From NCBI GenBank assembly GCA_965199585.1, contig CBDASI010000002.1:1240001-1304000 (forward strand): a stretch of DNA of 64,000 bases. The letters are read 5' to 3'. Shown here piece by piece: positions 35,226-46,581 of this stretch. Under the pieces are notes generated by a model, which saw only the letters and a list, made by a program, of their open reading frames with translations, had not been told where the DNA came from and did no database searches. Both the position numbers and the translations under genes were made by a program. Every line of letters starts with the position of its first letter. Positions within the stretch are counted from its first letter, which is position 1. The stretch is from JAVVHH01 sp965199585. Lineage in GTDB: Bacteria > Pseudomonadota > Alphaproteobacteria > Acetobacterales > Acetobacteraceae.

Positions 35226-35333
35226 ACTTATATATATGGCAGCGGCGGAGCGGGATTGAAACCCTGGTGTCGCCGCGCTTGCCGCCGCGGCAGGCGCATG
35301 ACATTTGAAGCCCCGATTCAAAGGACGATATCG

Positions 35334-35858
35334 ATGGCCGGTTCAGTCAACAAAGTCATCCTCGTCGGCAATCTCGGCAAGGACCCGGAATCCCGCAGCT
35401 TCCAGAACGGCGGCAAGGTGGTGAACTTCACCCTCGCCACGTCCGAGACCTGGAGCGACCGCGCCTCCGGCGAGCGCAAGGAGAAGACCGAGTGGCACAA
35501 CGTCGTCATCCGCAACGAGAAACTCGGTGAGATCGCCGAGCGCTACCTAAAGAAGGGCGCCAAGGTCTACATCGAGGGTTCGATCCAGAGCCGCAAATAT
35601 CAGGACTCCGCTGGCGCCGAGAAATACATCACCGAGGTGATCGTCGGCCCGTTCCGCGGCGAACTCACCATGCTCAGCGGCCGCGGCGAAGAGGGCGGCA
35701 TGGACGCCGGCGGTGGGGGAGGCGGCTACAACCGCGAGCGTGCCCCTGCGGCAGCCCCGCGCAATGCTCCCGCACGCAGCGGTGGCGGTGGCGGCGGTGC
35801 GCCCTCCTGGGATGCCGGCCGCGGCGCAGGCGATCTCGACGACGAGATTCCGTTCTAA
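35334..35858 (+). CDS. ssb: Single-stranded DNA-binding protein
   Basis: The 174-residue SSB has an N-terminal OB fold (SVNKVILVGNLGKDPESRSF, WHNVVIRNEKLGEIAERYLK, YIEGSIQSRKYQD) of about 110 residues, a Gly/Arg/Ala-rich flexible tail and the acidic tip DLDDEIPF that docks partner proteins. The ATG at 35334 follows an AAAGGA ribosome-binding site; the frame opens earlier at 35256 but without conserved residues. It is divergent from uvrA with a LexA box between. Confidence 0.97.
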   Translation: MAGSVNKVILVGNLGKDPESRSFQNGGKVVNFTLATSETWSDRASGERKEKTEWHNVVIRNEKLGEIAERYLKKGAKVYIEGSIQSRKYQDSAGAEKYITEVIVGPFRGELTMLSGRGEEGGMDAGGGGGGYNRERAPAAAPRNAPARSGGGGGGAPSWDAGRGAGDLDDEIPF

Positions 35859-35912
35859 TCGGTTTCTCGGGCGCAGGTTCCAGGGTCAGATCGCGCGGGT
35901 TGTTAAAATCAG

Positions 35913-35953
35913 ACCTGGTAGCACGGCGATGATCTATCGCCATGCCACCAGGT
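35913..35953 (-). terminator. 18-bp imperfect hairpin between ssb and the surface-protein gene
   Basis: ACCTGGTAGCACGGCGAT and ATCGCCATGCCACCAGGT pair at 16 of 18 positions around GATCT. Read on the minus strand the stem is followed by CTGATTTTAAC, a short T tract, so it looks like the terminator of the DUF5648-repeat gene, and it may also stop ssb transcripts. Confidence 0.6.
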
Positions 35954-35965
35954 AGAGGCGCGCGT

Positions 35966-37798
35966 TTACGAGTAGGAGCCGGACGGCGCGTAGAAGCCGA
36001 TCCCTTCGGACACCAGGTCGGCCCGATACGTCGAGGTGCCCGCCGTCGTGATGGCGGCATATTCGGCCTGGCTTCCAGTGTAGAAGTGCGTGCCGTAGGT
36101 CTTGTCGAACAAGCGATACACGGCCACGTCGCCGGTCTGCTGGGTGCTATGTTCCTGGAAGCTGCTGCCTGCTTCGAACACCAGGTCCGGTCGGTAACTG
36201 CTGGAGGACGTGTTGCGCAGATCCGCGGCTTCGGTCTGGCTGGCGGTGAAGAAGTGAGTTCCGTATCGGGTGTCGAAGAAGCGATACACGGAAATCGCGT
36301 TTGCATCCGTGACCGCTGGATTGAGCGCTCCGAAATTGTTGACCTCCTCGCGCAGGTCGGGACGGAAGCTGCTCAAGGCCGGATTCATCAGCGCGTTCTT
36401 CTCGGTGACATCAGCGGTGAAGAAGTGGGTGCCGGTGGAGTTGTCGAAGAAGCGGTAGACCCCGAACGAACCCGCCGGCGTCGACGTGCCCGGACTGGAG
36501 CCGCTGCCGGTCGAGCCGCTGCCGGAGTTGCCGGAGCCGGTATTGCCGCCGGCGGAGCCAGTGGTGCCGCCGGCGATCACCAGCGTTCCGGCTGGATTGA
36601 TCAGCGCCCCCGTCAGATCGGCCACGTTTCCAGCCGCATCGGTGATGCTGGCGCCGTTGCGGTTAAAGCCGACCACGGCGAGGTCCGCGCTGTTCTGACC
36701 AGGCTGCACGGTGTGCGTGAACACCAAGGTGGAGGGGGTCGAGGCCGTCGGATCGTACGTCGCGGTGCCTCCATCGCTCAGCGCGAGCGTCGGAGTGCCG
36801 CCCGTGACGCCGACGCCTTCGCTCGTTGCCACGCCGATGGCCACGGTCTGGCCGGCACCTAGCGTTCCTGAGCCTGGGTTGGTGGATACCCCGGTCACGG
36901 TCGGCGCAGTGGTGTCGATCTGCAGGATCCCGGCCGGATTGCCGGCGGCGCCGGTCAGATCGACGGGAACCCCGCTCACCCCGCTCACGGTTGCACCATT
37001 CAGGTTGGCACCGAGCACGGCGAGGTCGGCGGTGTTCTGTCCCGGCGCGACCGTGTACTTGAACGCCAGGCTGGTTGCGGTCGACGTCGTGGGATCAAAG
37101 ATGGCGGTGCCGCCGTCATTGAGCGTCAGCGTCGGAGTGCCGCCGGTCACCGTAACGGGGGCCGACGTTGCCACGGTCAGCACGGCCGTGGCGCCCGGCC
37201 CGAGATCCGCTGTCGCCGGTGCCGCCGTGATGCCGCTGACCACGATGCCGAAATTGACCAGTGTGCCGCCGGTGCCATCGCTGGACAGCCGGAAATTGCC
37301 AGCGACGTATTCGCCGGTCGTCAGTGGCAGCGACGTCAACGCGGTCCCGCTAGCGTCGAGTAACGTCAGCGTTCCGCCGGAGCCGGAATCTGCGCCATCG
37401 GAATATGCGACGCTGGCCGCTACCTGGCTCACGTCGATCGTGCTGCCCGGCGCGAACCCGGCGATGCCGCTGATGACGCCAACCGTGATCCCGCTGCCAA
37501 GCACGAGCCTGCTGTCAGTCCCGGTAAACGTCACCGTCGAGCCCGCCGCGATCCCCACCGTGCTCTTGAAGGTCAGGGTTCCACCGCTGCCGATATTGCC
37601 GGACACCACGGCGCCGGAACCCGTCGAGATGTCCAGGGTGACATTGGCGTTGGTGAGATTGACCGTCGTGACCGCTCCACCGCCGGGCAAGGTCGAGATG
37701 GTTGCCGTACTGGGATTGCCGGGCGAACCGGCATAGGTGAGCGTAGATCCGGAAGTGGCTGCCGCGCTATTTTGCGTAACTGTTTGCATCTGGTTCAA
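35966..37798 (-). CDS. Large surface/secreted protein with Ig-like and DUF5648 repeats
   Basis: The protein has 610 residues and is very rich in Thr, Ser, Gly and Ala with no Cys. Residues about 1-180 look like passenger beta-strand repeats. Two related Ig-like modules follow, recognisable from paired GGTPTLTLNDGGTAIFDP and GGTPTLALSDGGTATYDP. Next comes a Gly/Ser linker, then three C-terminal repeats with the core VYRFFDxxxGTHFFTA (DUF5648 type). No Sec or Tat signal is visible, so type I secretion is possible. The TTG at 37798 has AGGAA seven bases upstream; an ATG at 37789 is the alternative. I infer a role in adhesion or cell-surface binding; the family function is unknown. Confidence 0.8.
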   Translation of the reverse strand: MNQMQTVTQNSAAATSGSTLTYAGSPGNPSTATISTLPGGGAVTTVNLTNANVTLDISTGSGAVVSGNIGSGGTLTFKSTVGIAAGSTVTFTGTDSRLVLGSGITVGVISGIAGFAPGSTIDVSQVAASVAYSDGADSGSGGTLTLLDASGTALTSLPLTTGEYVAGNFRLSSDGTGGTLVNFGIVVSGITAAPATADLGPGATAVLTVATSAPVTVTGGTPTLTLNDGGTAIFDPTTSTATSLAFKYTVAPGQNTADLAVLGANLNGATVSGVSGVPVDLTGAAGNPAGILQIDTTAPTVTGVSTNPGSGTLGAGQTVAIGVATSEGVGVTGGTPTLALSDGGTATYDPTASTPSTLVFTHTVQPGQNSADLAVVGFNRNGASITDAAGNVADLTGALINPAGTLVIAGGTTGSAGGNTGSGNSGSGSTGSGSSPGTSTPAGSFGVYRFFDNSTGTHFFTADVTEKNALMNPALSSFRPDLREEVNNFGALNPAVTDANAISVYRFFDTRYGTHFFTASQTEAADLRNTSSSSYRPDLVFEAGSSFQEHSTQQTGDVAVYRLFDKTYGTHFYTGSQAEYAAITTAGTSTYRADLVSEGIGFYAPSGSYS

Positions 37799-37824
37799 GC
37801 CGTTCCTGACGAGGGATAACGGCC

Positions 37825-37848
37825 CTTGTTATCGTGTGTATTAACAAG
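37825..37848. promoter_or_regulatory. Inverted repeat in the leader of the surface-protein gene
   Basis: CTTGTTA and TAACAAG form a 7-bp perfect inverted repeat with a 10-base spacer, 27-50 bases upstream of the start. It is AT-rich against its surroundings and could be an operator or a leader hairpin. Confidence 0.35.
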
Positions 37849-37931
37849 CGACAACCAGCCATCGCTTATATACTGGTAGAACTTCTTAAAGCCTCGGGTC
37901 AGTGGCTTCGGCGCCTCACTAGGGAGGTCGT

Positions 37932-39041
37932 TTATTGCAACGTTTGCCAGTTTTTAGTCACATCCCGCAGTAGCGCCGCTACCGTTGCATTAATGAACTC
38001 GAGATCTGCGGCCTTGAAGCCCGGTGAAGCGGCGACGTGGCCCTGCACGCTCGGGATCGTCACATGTCGCCCATCCGGAATTGCGGCCGCGGCTGCGACT
38101 CCGTCCTCCACCGGGTTATAGAGGTCGAGCTCACCGGACATCAGCAGCGCCTTGGCCCTGACGCTGCGCAGTGCCCGCACCGGATCGCCACCGTAGATCG
38201 GTTTGCCGTCCACGAGAGTGTCTCCGACGTTGTGGCGATCGTAGGCCCAGGTTTGTGCGATCCAGTCATTGGCGTCGAAACCGGACTTCACCACCGCATC
38301 CTCCTGGCCGCCGATCCAGGGGATCACGTCCATGGGCTGGTCGAATTGCCGCCGCATCGCCTCGGGCGTCCGGGTAGCCAGCACCTGCAGCACATCGGCC
38401 CGCATCCGCCAGCCTGCCTCGGGCTGGGCGGTGTAGCGCCCGTCCTGGAACGCCGGGTCGAGCATTAGGGCGCGGCGGGTGGCGTGATTGACCGCGATGG
38501 ACCAGGGCGTGGTGCGGGCCATAGGGGTCAGGGCGATCAGCGCATCCATCATGCCGGGATGGCTGACGCCCCATTGCAGCGTCTGCATGCCGCCCATCGA
38601 CGCACCGGCGACCGCGACCAGGTGATCGATGCCCAGGTGCCGGAGCAGTTGGTTCTGGCTTTCCACCATGTCGCGGATGGTGAAGTGCGGGAAGTCGGGA
38701 CCGTGCTGGGCCGTGCTGGTGGAGGGAGAGGTGGTGAGGCCGTTGCCGATGGCGTCGGTCTTGATGACGAACAGGTGGTCGGTGTCGATGCCCTTGCCCG
38801 GGCCGATCAGGAAGTCGATCCGGTGATGGTTGCCGCCGATCGCGGTGACCATCAGCACGGAGTTTGACTTCGTGGCGTTCAACGTGCCTTCCGTCATGTA
38901 GGCGATGTTGAAATCGTGGATGACCTCGCCGGACTCGAGCTTGAAGTCGCCGATGGCGAAGCGTTGCAGGCCGGGCTCGTCCGCCGCGGAGGCGGGACGG
39001 TGCAGCAGAAGGATGCAGAACAGCGCGAGGACGGTGCGCAT
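37932..39041 (-). CDS. Exported alpha/beta hydrolase of the homoserine acetyltransferase (MetX-like) fold
   Basis: The 369-residue protein begins with a Sec signal peptide (VLALFCILLLHRPASAA). It has the nucleophile elbow GASMGGMQTLQWGVSHP (Ser148), an acid near residue 307 in GELDLYNPVEDG and a late His in SVQGHVAASPGF. AIGGNHHRIDFLIGPGKGID and DAIGNGLTTSPS resemble the MetX/Cut6 sequence family rather than lipases. True MetX is cytoplasmic, so the signal peptide argues for a secreted ester hydrolase or acyltransferase. It lies two bases from a second exported hydrolase gene in the same direction. Confidence 0.85.
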   Translation of the reverse strand: MRTVLALFCILLLHRPASAADEPGLQRFAIGDFKLESGEVIHDFNIAYMTEGTLNATKSNSVLMVTAIGGNHHRIDFLIGPGKGIDTDHLFVIKTDAIGNGLTTSPSTSTAQHGPDFPHFTIRDMVESQNQLLRHLGIDHLVAVAGASMGGMQTLQWGVSHPGMMDALIALTPMARTTPWSIAVNHATRRALMLDPAFQDGRYTAQPEAGWRMRADVLQVLATRTPEAMRRQFDQPMDVIPWIGGQEDAVVKSGFDANDWIAQTWAYDRHNVGDTLVDGKPIYGGDPVRALRSVRAKALLMSGELDLYNPVEDGVAAAAAIPDGRHVTIPSVQGHVAASPGFKAADLEFINATVAALLRDVTKNWQTLQ

Positions 39042-39042
39042 C

Positions 39043-40089
39043 CTACTTCCCTAAGTGCTGATCGAAGAACTGGCCGATCTCGCCAAAGGCCTCCTTCACC
39101 TCCGGGATGCGGTCGTCGCGGTAGAACTGGGCGTGGGATTGCGCTTCGTAGACTTGTAGCGACGCTTCCACCCCGGCCTGTCGCAAGGCGCGATGCATGC
39201 GAACCGTGTTGCTCAGCAGCAGGTCGCGCGTGCCGCTGGTCAGGATGGTGGGCGGGAAGCCGTGCACGTCGCCATAGACCGGGGACAGCATCGGGTCAGC
39301 CAGGTCGTGACCCTGGGCATAGAATCGCGTGGCGGCGTCGCAGAACCCGTCCGGCGAGACCAGCACGTTGTCGACCATGGCGTTGGTCTTGAACGTGTCG
39401 CCCTGCTCCGTCGCGTCCGCCATCGGTGTTCCCGGCGCGATCGCGCCCGGCATGGGCAGGCCGTCGCGCTTGGCGCGCAGCATCATCTCCAGCGTCAGCG
39501 CGCCACCGGCCGAGCTGCCGAACACGGCCAGGTTGCCGGGCGGCACCATCTTCACCGCCGCCTTGTAGACCGTCATCGCGTCGTCCAACGCCGCCGGATA
39601 ATACGCTTCGGGCGGCATTCGGTAATCGACCGCGATCACCTTCATGCGGTTGAACCCGGCCATGAAGATCGCTTCCGGCAGCACCGCCTCGCGCGGGTTC
39701 AGCACGTAGCAGCCGCCATGGACGTGCACGGCCAGCCGATTGGCGTTCTGCGCCGGGATATCGGTCGGCGTGATCGTGTAGATCCTGACGCCATCCAGTA
39801 CCGAGGGCGCGATGCTGACCCGCATCCGCTCCGCCATGCCCGGGATCTGCGGCGCGACCGTCGCCGCGATGCTGTCGGACAGTTCGCGCCACCCGTCCGG
39901 CGTCGTCGGCGGCTTGTCCCAGTTGGCGCGCAACGGCTGCCCCACGACCGCCTGCATCTGCGGGCTGACCGTGCCGGGGACGGGGATGCTCTTTGCAGGA
40001 ACCTCACGCGGCGCCGGGGTCTGGGCGGCGGCAGGCAGAGCGAAGGCCAAGACAGCCAAAGCCAATTGGCACCGTGCGGCAATGATCAT
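39043..40089 (-). CDS. Exported alpha/beta hydrolase (HSL/GDXG-type esterase)
   Basis: The 348-residue protein has a Sec signal peptide (LALAVLAFALPAAAQ). The oxyanion motif is VHVHGGCYVLNPREA (HGG at about 124-126). The nucleophile Ser193 is in FGSSAGGALTLEMML, the Asp near residue 288 in TSGTRDLLLSNTVRMH and the His near residue 318 in QSHAQFY. These are features of the hormone-sensitive-lipase-like family, whose usual HGGG has a Cys as its fourth residue here. The substrate is probably a short-chain ester. It precedes the MetX-like gene by two bases, so the two are probably an operon. Confidence 0.85.
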   Translation of the reverse strand: MIIAARCQLALAVLAFALPAAAQTPAPREVPAKSIPVPGTVSPQMQAVVGQPLRANWDKPPTTPDGWRELSDSIAATVAPQIPGMAERMRVSIAPSVLDGVRIYTITPTDIPAQNANRLAVHVHGGCYVLNPREAVLPEAIFMAGFNRMKVIAVDYRMPPEAYYPAALDDAMTVYKAAVKMVPPGNLAVFGSSAGGALTLEMMLRAKRDGLPMPGAIAPGTPMADATEQGDTFKTNAMVDNVLVSPDGFCDAATRFYAQGHDLADPMLSPVYGDVHGFPPTILTSGTRDLLLSNTVRMHRALRQAGVEASLQVYEAQSHAQFYRDDRIPEVKEAFGEIGQFFDQHLGK

Positions 40090-40221
40090 CGGCGTTCTCC
40101 GTCGGGTCTTGCGGGTGACCTGTTCGGTTCAACTCTGATGGGACGGCTCGCCCTCGGCAAGTCCGTCGCCGTAGATGCCTTCAGGCTAGCCATCCGCGAT
40201 CAGCTTCCCCATTTTCCATCC

Positions 40222-40527
40222 ATGTCTCGCTCCCCCGCCGCCGACCTGGCCCCGCTGATCAAGCTCCTGCAAGCTGGTGTTCCACCCGAGCGCGCCGCCG
40301 CCGAACTCTCCCGCGTGATCGACAAATGGAAGGTCGATCTCGCGGATGACGGTGAACATCTGCAGGAGAGGCTGTCCGGCTTGGCCGAGCAGATGACGAC
40401 CGGGATCGAGGAGATGCACGAGGGCATCGCCGAGGCCAGCGACAAGGGAAAGCCGACGCTGCGGCGGATCCTGGCCACGCATCAGGCGGTGCTGGACGGT
40501 GTGCGGACCGCGCAAGATGCGGCTTGA
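40222..40527 (+). CDS. Hypothetical helical protein
   Basis: The 101-residue, probably all-helical soluble protein contains LIKLLQAGVPPERAAAELSR, DDGEHLQERLSGLAEQMTTG and GKPTLRRILATHQAVLDGV. There are no cysteines and no signal peptide. The open frame extends far upstream but that part lies opposite the esterase gene; the ATG at 40222 is the first start beyond it. It precedes the epoxide hydrolase gene by 40 bases. Third-position G/C is strong, so it is probably real. No family is recognised. Confidence 0.6.
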   Translation: MSRSPAADLAPLIKLLQAGVPPERAAAELSRVIDKWKVDLADDGEHLQERLSGLAEQMTTGIEEMHEGIAEASDKGKPTLRRILATHQAVLDGVRTAQDAA

Positions 40528-40567
40528 TCCGCTCCCCTTCGACGCCGGATCGCGATACCATGCCGGT

Positions 40568-41695
40568 ATGCCGATACCCGCGCCGTTCACCCTTACGATC
40601 CTCGACGCCGACGTCGCCGCGCTGAAGGATCGTCTCGCGCGAACCCGCTGGCCCGACCAAGCCCCCGGGGAACCTTGGGCCGTCGGCACCGACACCGCCT
40701 ACATGCGCGACCTGGTCGCCTACTGGCGCGACCGGTTCGACTGGCGCACGCAGGAAGCCGCGCTCAACGCCTTCCCGAATTTCACCCTCGAGCTGGATGG
40801 CGGCCGTCAGCATTTCCTGCAGGTGCCGGGCGACGGCCCGGATCCCACGCCGTTGCTCCTCATGCATGGCTGGCCCGGCTCGCTGTTCGAGTTCATCGAC
40901 ATCATCCCGCGCCTGACCGCCGCGGGGTTCACCGTCGTGGCCCCGTCGCTGCCGGGCTATGGGCTGTCGTTCGAGCCCGGTCAGAAACGCTTCGGCGTCT
41001 CCGACATCGCCGACACGATGCACCGCTTGATGACCGATGCGCTCGGCTACCAGCGGTTCGCCGTTCAGGGCGGCGACTGGGGGGCGCACATCGGCTCCAA
41101 CCTCGCCGCCCGCTATCCGGCCTCGGTGATCGGCCTGCACCTCAACATGCTCTCGGTGCCGAACGACGCACCCGCGCCCGCCAATCCGACCGCCGAGGAG
41201 AAGGCGTACCTCGAGCAGATCGCGCATTGGAGCAAGGAGGAGGCCGGCTACACCGCCATCCAAGGCACCCGTCCGCAAACCCTCGCATTCGCCATGACCG
41301 ACAGCCCGGCCGGCCTGGCAGCCTGGATCGTCGAGAAGTTCCGCGCCTGGTCCGATAACGAAGGCACCATCGAAAGCGCCATCGCCCGCGACCGCATGCT
41401 CGCCAACGTCTCGCTCTATTGGTTCACCGGCGCGATCGGCTCTTCTTTCTGGCCCTACTACGCCCGCCTGCACGGTGACGACCCGATCCCGAAAGGCACC
41501 ACCGTGGGCGTCCCGGTCGGGCACGCCGCCTTTCCCTGCGAGATCCGCCGCCCACCCCGCAGCCTCGCGTCCACCTACTACACCGACATCCGCCGCTGGA
41601 CCCCGATGGCGAAGGGCGGCCACTTCGCCGCCCTGGAACAGCCCGCCGCCCTGGCCGAGGACATCACCGCTTTCTTCCGGGGCCTAACCGCATGA
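40568..41695 (+). CDS. Epoxide hydrolase
   Basis: The 375-residue protein has the epoxide hydrolase N-terminal domain (LKDRLARTRWPDQAPGEPW, LVAYWRDRFDWRTQEAALNA) followed by the alpha/beta hydrolase core. The oxyanion motif HGWPGSLFEFIDIIPRL, the nucleophile Asp in QGGDWGAHIGSNLAARYP and the His in AKGGHFAALEQP are all present. It opens epoxides to diols through an aspartyl ester. It resembles the bacterial/microsomal-type EHs. The ATG at 40568 is chosen; the frame extends upstream into the previous gene. Its stop overlaps the start of a 92-residue gene. Confidence 0.92.
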   Translation: MPIPAPFTLTILDADVAALKDRLARTRWPDQAPGEPWAVGTDTAYMRDLVAYWRDRFDWRTQEAALNAFPNFTLELDGGRQHFLQVPGDGPDPTPLLLMHGWPGSLFEFIDIIPRLTAAGFTVVAPSLPGYGLSFEPGQKRFGVSDIADTMHRLMTDALGYQRFAVQGGDWGAHIGSNLAARYPASVIGLHLNMLSVPNDAPAPANPTAEEKAYLEQIAHWSKEEAGYTAIQGTRPQTLAFAMTDSPAGLAAWIVEKFRAWSDNEGTIESAIARDRMLANVSLYWFTGAIGSSFWPYYARLHGDDPIPKGTTVGVPVGHAAFPCEIRRPPRSLASTYYTDIRRWTPMAKGGHFAALEQPAALAEDITAFFRGLTA

Positions 41696-41970
41696 TCCGT
41701 CACCGGCTACATTTCCACTCCGGCCACGATCATCACGGTCAGCGCCACCTCCAGTTGCGCGCCTCTGCCGAAATCCGCCGCGCCCGCGAGCGGCGCATGC
41801 TGCAGCCGGTGGTCATCGAGATCCCGTGCGGCGGCTCGCAGCCTCGCTGGCGCAACGGCCTGCAGCGCCGCCGCTGGTTGCTGCTGACCGAGCAGCTCCG
41901 CGGTGACCGCCGTTGCTTCATGATGACCTTGCGGCATCCGCCACTGATGCCGCCCGTCCGGCCCTTCTAG
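41692..41970 (+). CDS. Small Arg/His-rich hypothetical protein
   Basis: The 92-residue protein overlaps the epoxide hydrolase stop by four bases (ATGA), a sign of coupled translation. It is rich in Arg and His, with HFHSGHDHHGQRHLQL near the N-terminus, which could bind a metal, and IRRARERRMLQPVVIEIPCG in the middle. Almost all its third positions are G or C, which supports coding in this frame. It ends within the stop region of the convergent DMT transporter. No family is recognised. Confidence 0.55.
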   Translation: MIRHRLHFHSGHDHHGQRHLQLRASAEIRRARERRMLQPVVIEIPCGGSQPRWRNGLQRRRWLLLTEQLRGDRRCFMMTLRHPPLMPPVRPF

Positions 41971-42866
41971 GTCGCCCCAGCCTGCCGCGCCCGAACCCGC
42001 TCGCGATACACGATATACATCCCGCTCAAGATGATGACCCCAGCCCCGACGAAGGCCGCCTGGTCGGGCAGCGCCCCGAACACGAGATAACCCAGCGTCG
42101 CCGAGGACAGCAGCTGGATATAGGAGAACGGCGCCAGCACCGACGCCGTCGCCCGCCGATACGCCAGGATCAACAAATACTGTCCGCCCGACGAGAACAC
42201 CCCGATCCCGACCCCGAGGAGCACCTCGAACGGCGTCACCGACCGATACACCAGCGGCAGCAGCGCCGTCAGCACTACCAGACCAGTGCCCGCGCTCCAC
42301 AGCAGCGTCGCCTCGCTCCGGTCCGTGCCGCCGATGATCCGCGTCACGATCATCGCCGCCGCCCAGCACGCCGCCGAGCTCAACGGATACAGCGCCGCCA
42401 TCTGCAGCGCGCTGCTCCCGGGCCGAATCACGATCAATACGCCGATCAGCCCGGCCAGCGTCGCCGACCACCGGTGCACGCCCACCTTCTCGTGCAGGAT
42501 CAGCACCGACAGTGCCGTGATGAACGCCGGGGACACGAACGAGATCGCCGCCGCCTCCGCAAGCGGTAGGAAGCTCAGCCCGGCGATGAAGAACACCGAC
42601 GACCCCAGCAGCGTCAGCCCCCGCAGCACCTGCAACCACGGCCGCCGCGGCCACAGCCCGGTGAACCGCCGCCGCCCCGCGACCACCGCCCCGAACAGCA
42701 CGAACACGACGTAGCGCATCCAGGCGATCTCCACCGCCGGCAGGTCCGCCTCGCGCAGGTATTTCGCCATCGTGTCCGACATCGAGAACAGCATGACGCC
42801 GCACACGACTTGGAGGATGGCGGTCCACACGCTTGTGGTCTCCGCCCGTTGCGCCGGCGCGATCAT
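41967..42866 (-). CDS. EamA/RhaT-family (DMT) transporter
   Basis: The 299-residue protein has ten predicted membrane helices in two EamA halves. Examples are VVCGVMLFSMSDTMAKYLRE at the start, FITALSVLILHEKVGVHRWS ending the first half, and VLAPFSYIQLLSSATLGYLV in the second. The pattern LHEK(V)G and the duplicated topology are typical of the drug/metabolite transporter superfamily. The substrate cannot be told. The C-terminus is basic (YRERVRARQAGAT). Start at ATG 42866. Confidence 0.9.
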   Translation of the reverse strand: MIAPAQRAETTSVWTAILQVVCGVMLFSMSDTMAKYLREADLPAVEIAWMRYVVFVLFGAVVAGRRRFTGLWPRRPWLQVLRGLTLLGSSVFFIAGLSFLPLAEAAAISFVSPAFITALSVLILHEKVGVHRWSATLAGLIGVLIVIRPGSSALQMAALYPLSSAACWAAAMIVTRIIGGTDRSEATLLWSAGTGLVVLTALLPLVYRSVTPFEVLLGVGIGVFSSGGQYLLILAYRRATASVLAPFSYIQLLSSATLGYLVFGALPDQAAFVGAGVIILSGMYIVYRERVRARQAGAT

Positions 42867-42904
42867 GCCGGAGGCTTACCTCATGCGCCGGGTCGCGTCT
42901 TGGC

Positions 42905-43657
42905 CTACCGCCGCGGGGCTACCAACGCGAAATGACCGCCCTGCGGATCGCGGCCCGTCAACGTCCAGGCGCCACCCGGCACCTCCTGCGGCCCATGCAA
43001 CACCGCGCCACCGCCGGCCAGCACCCGCTCCTTCGCCGCATCGATCCCCTCGACCGCGAAGTAATACAGCCAATGCGGCATCATCCCGGCTGGCGCAGCC
43101 ATCATCCCGCCGCGGTCCGTCCCGCCATACGCGAACAGCTGGTAGACCCCCATCGGCCCCATATCGATGGCCCGATCCTTCTCCCAGCCGAACATCGCCG
43201 TGTAGAACTCCAGCGCGGCCGCCGGGTCCGGCGTGCGCAACTCGTGCCAGCCGATGCTGCCCGGGCTCATCGGCTCTGGCGGCGCATCGGCGTAGCTCGG
43301 CGTGAACAGATAGAAGTGCGCGCCGGCCGGGTCGGTCACCACGGCGAACCGCCCGACACCCGGCACGTCCATCGGCCCGTATCGCAGCACGCCACCGGCC
43401 GCCACCGCCTGCGCCAACGACGCATCGACGTCGTCGACATGAATGTGCCCCGACCAATGCGGTGGAATGCCGCGCGCTTCGAGATCCGCCGGCATCGCGT
43501 GCGCGCCGGCCAACGCGGCGTCGCCCATCTTGAACAGCGTATACGGCTTCTCCGGCACCGGCACGGCGGTCCAGCCGACAGCGTCCGCATAGAAGGCCGC
43601 GGCTGCGGCCGGGTCAGTGGTCGCCAGATCATACCAGGTGAACCTACCGGCACTCAT
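42905..43657 (-). CDS. Two-domain VOC (glyoxalase/dioxygenase fold) protein
   Basis: The roughly 250-residue protein contains two VOC modules. The first is RFTWYDLATTDPAAAAAFYA with FAVVTDPAGAHFYLF; the second is GWHELRTPDPAAALEFYTAM with WTLTGRDPQGGHFALV. Paired modules of this kind occur in the Streptomyces CFP30A/27 kDa antigen family and in glyoxalase-like proteins. No function can be assigned. The ATG at 43657 is preferred over one 15 bases upstream because it directly precedes conserved sequence. Confidence 0.87.
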   Translation of the reverse strand: MSAGRFTWYDLATTDPAAAAAFYADAVGWTAVPVPEKPYTLFKMGDAALAGAHAMPADLEARGIPPHWSGHIHVDDVDASLAQAVAAGGVLRYGPMDVPGVGRFAVVTDPAGAHFYLFTPSYADAPPEPMSPGSIGWHELRTPDPAAALEFYTAMFGWEKDRAIDMGPMGVYQLFAYGGTDRGGMMAAPAGMMPHWLYYFAVEGIDAAKERVLAGGGAVLHGPQEVPGGAWTLTGRDPQGGHFALVAPRR

Positions 43658-43782
43658 CCCGTCGCCCCCCACCCATTCCCGGGCGGACCTTTACGGGACG
43701 CCCCATTTCCGCGATACCCTGATGAGATTCGCGAGGCAACGATCGTCGACCGCCGCCTCCCTACGCAACGGAAAACAGCGCC

Positions 43783-46573
<2,791 letters not shown>

Positions 46574-46581
<8 letters not shown>

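Noticed and set aside
39193..40221. Long plus-strand extension before the 101-residue helical protein
   Set aside because: Opposite the exported esterase; only the part from the ATG at 40222 has credible composition.
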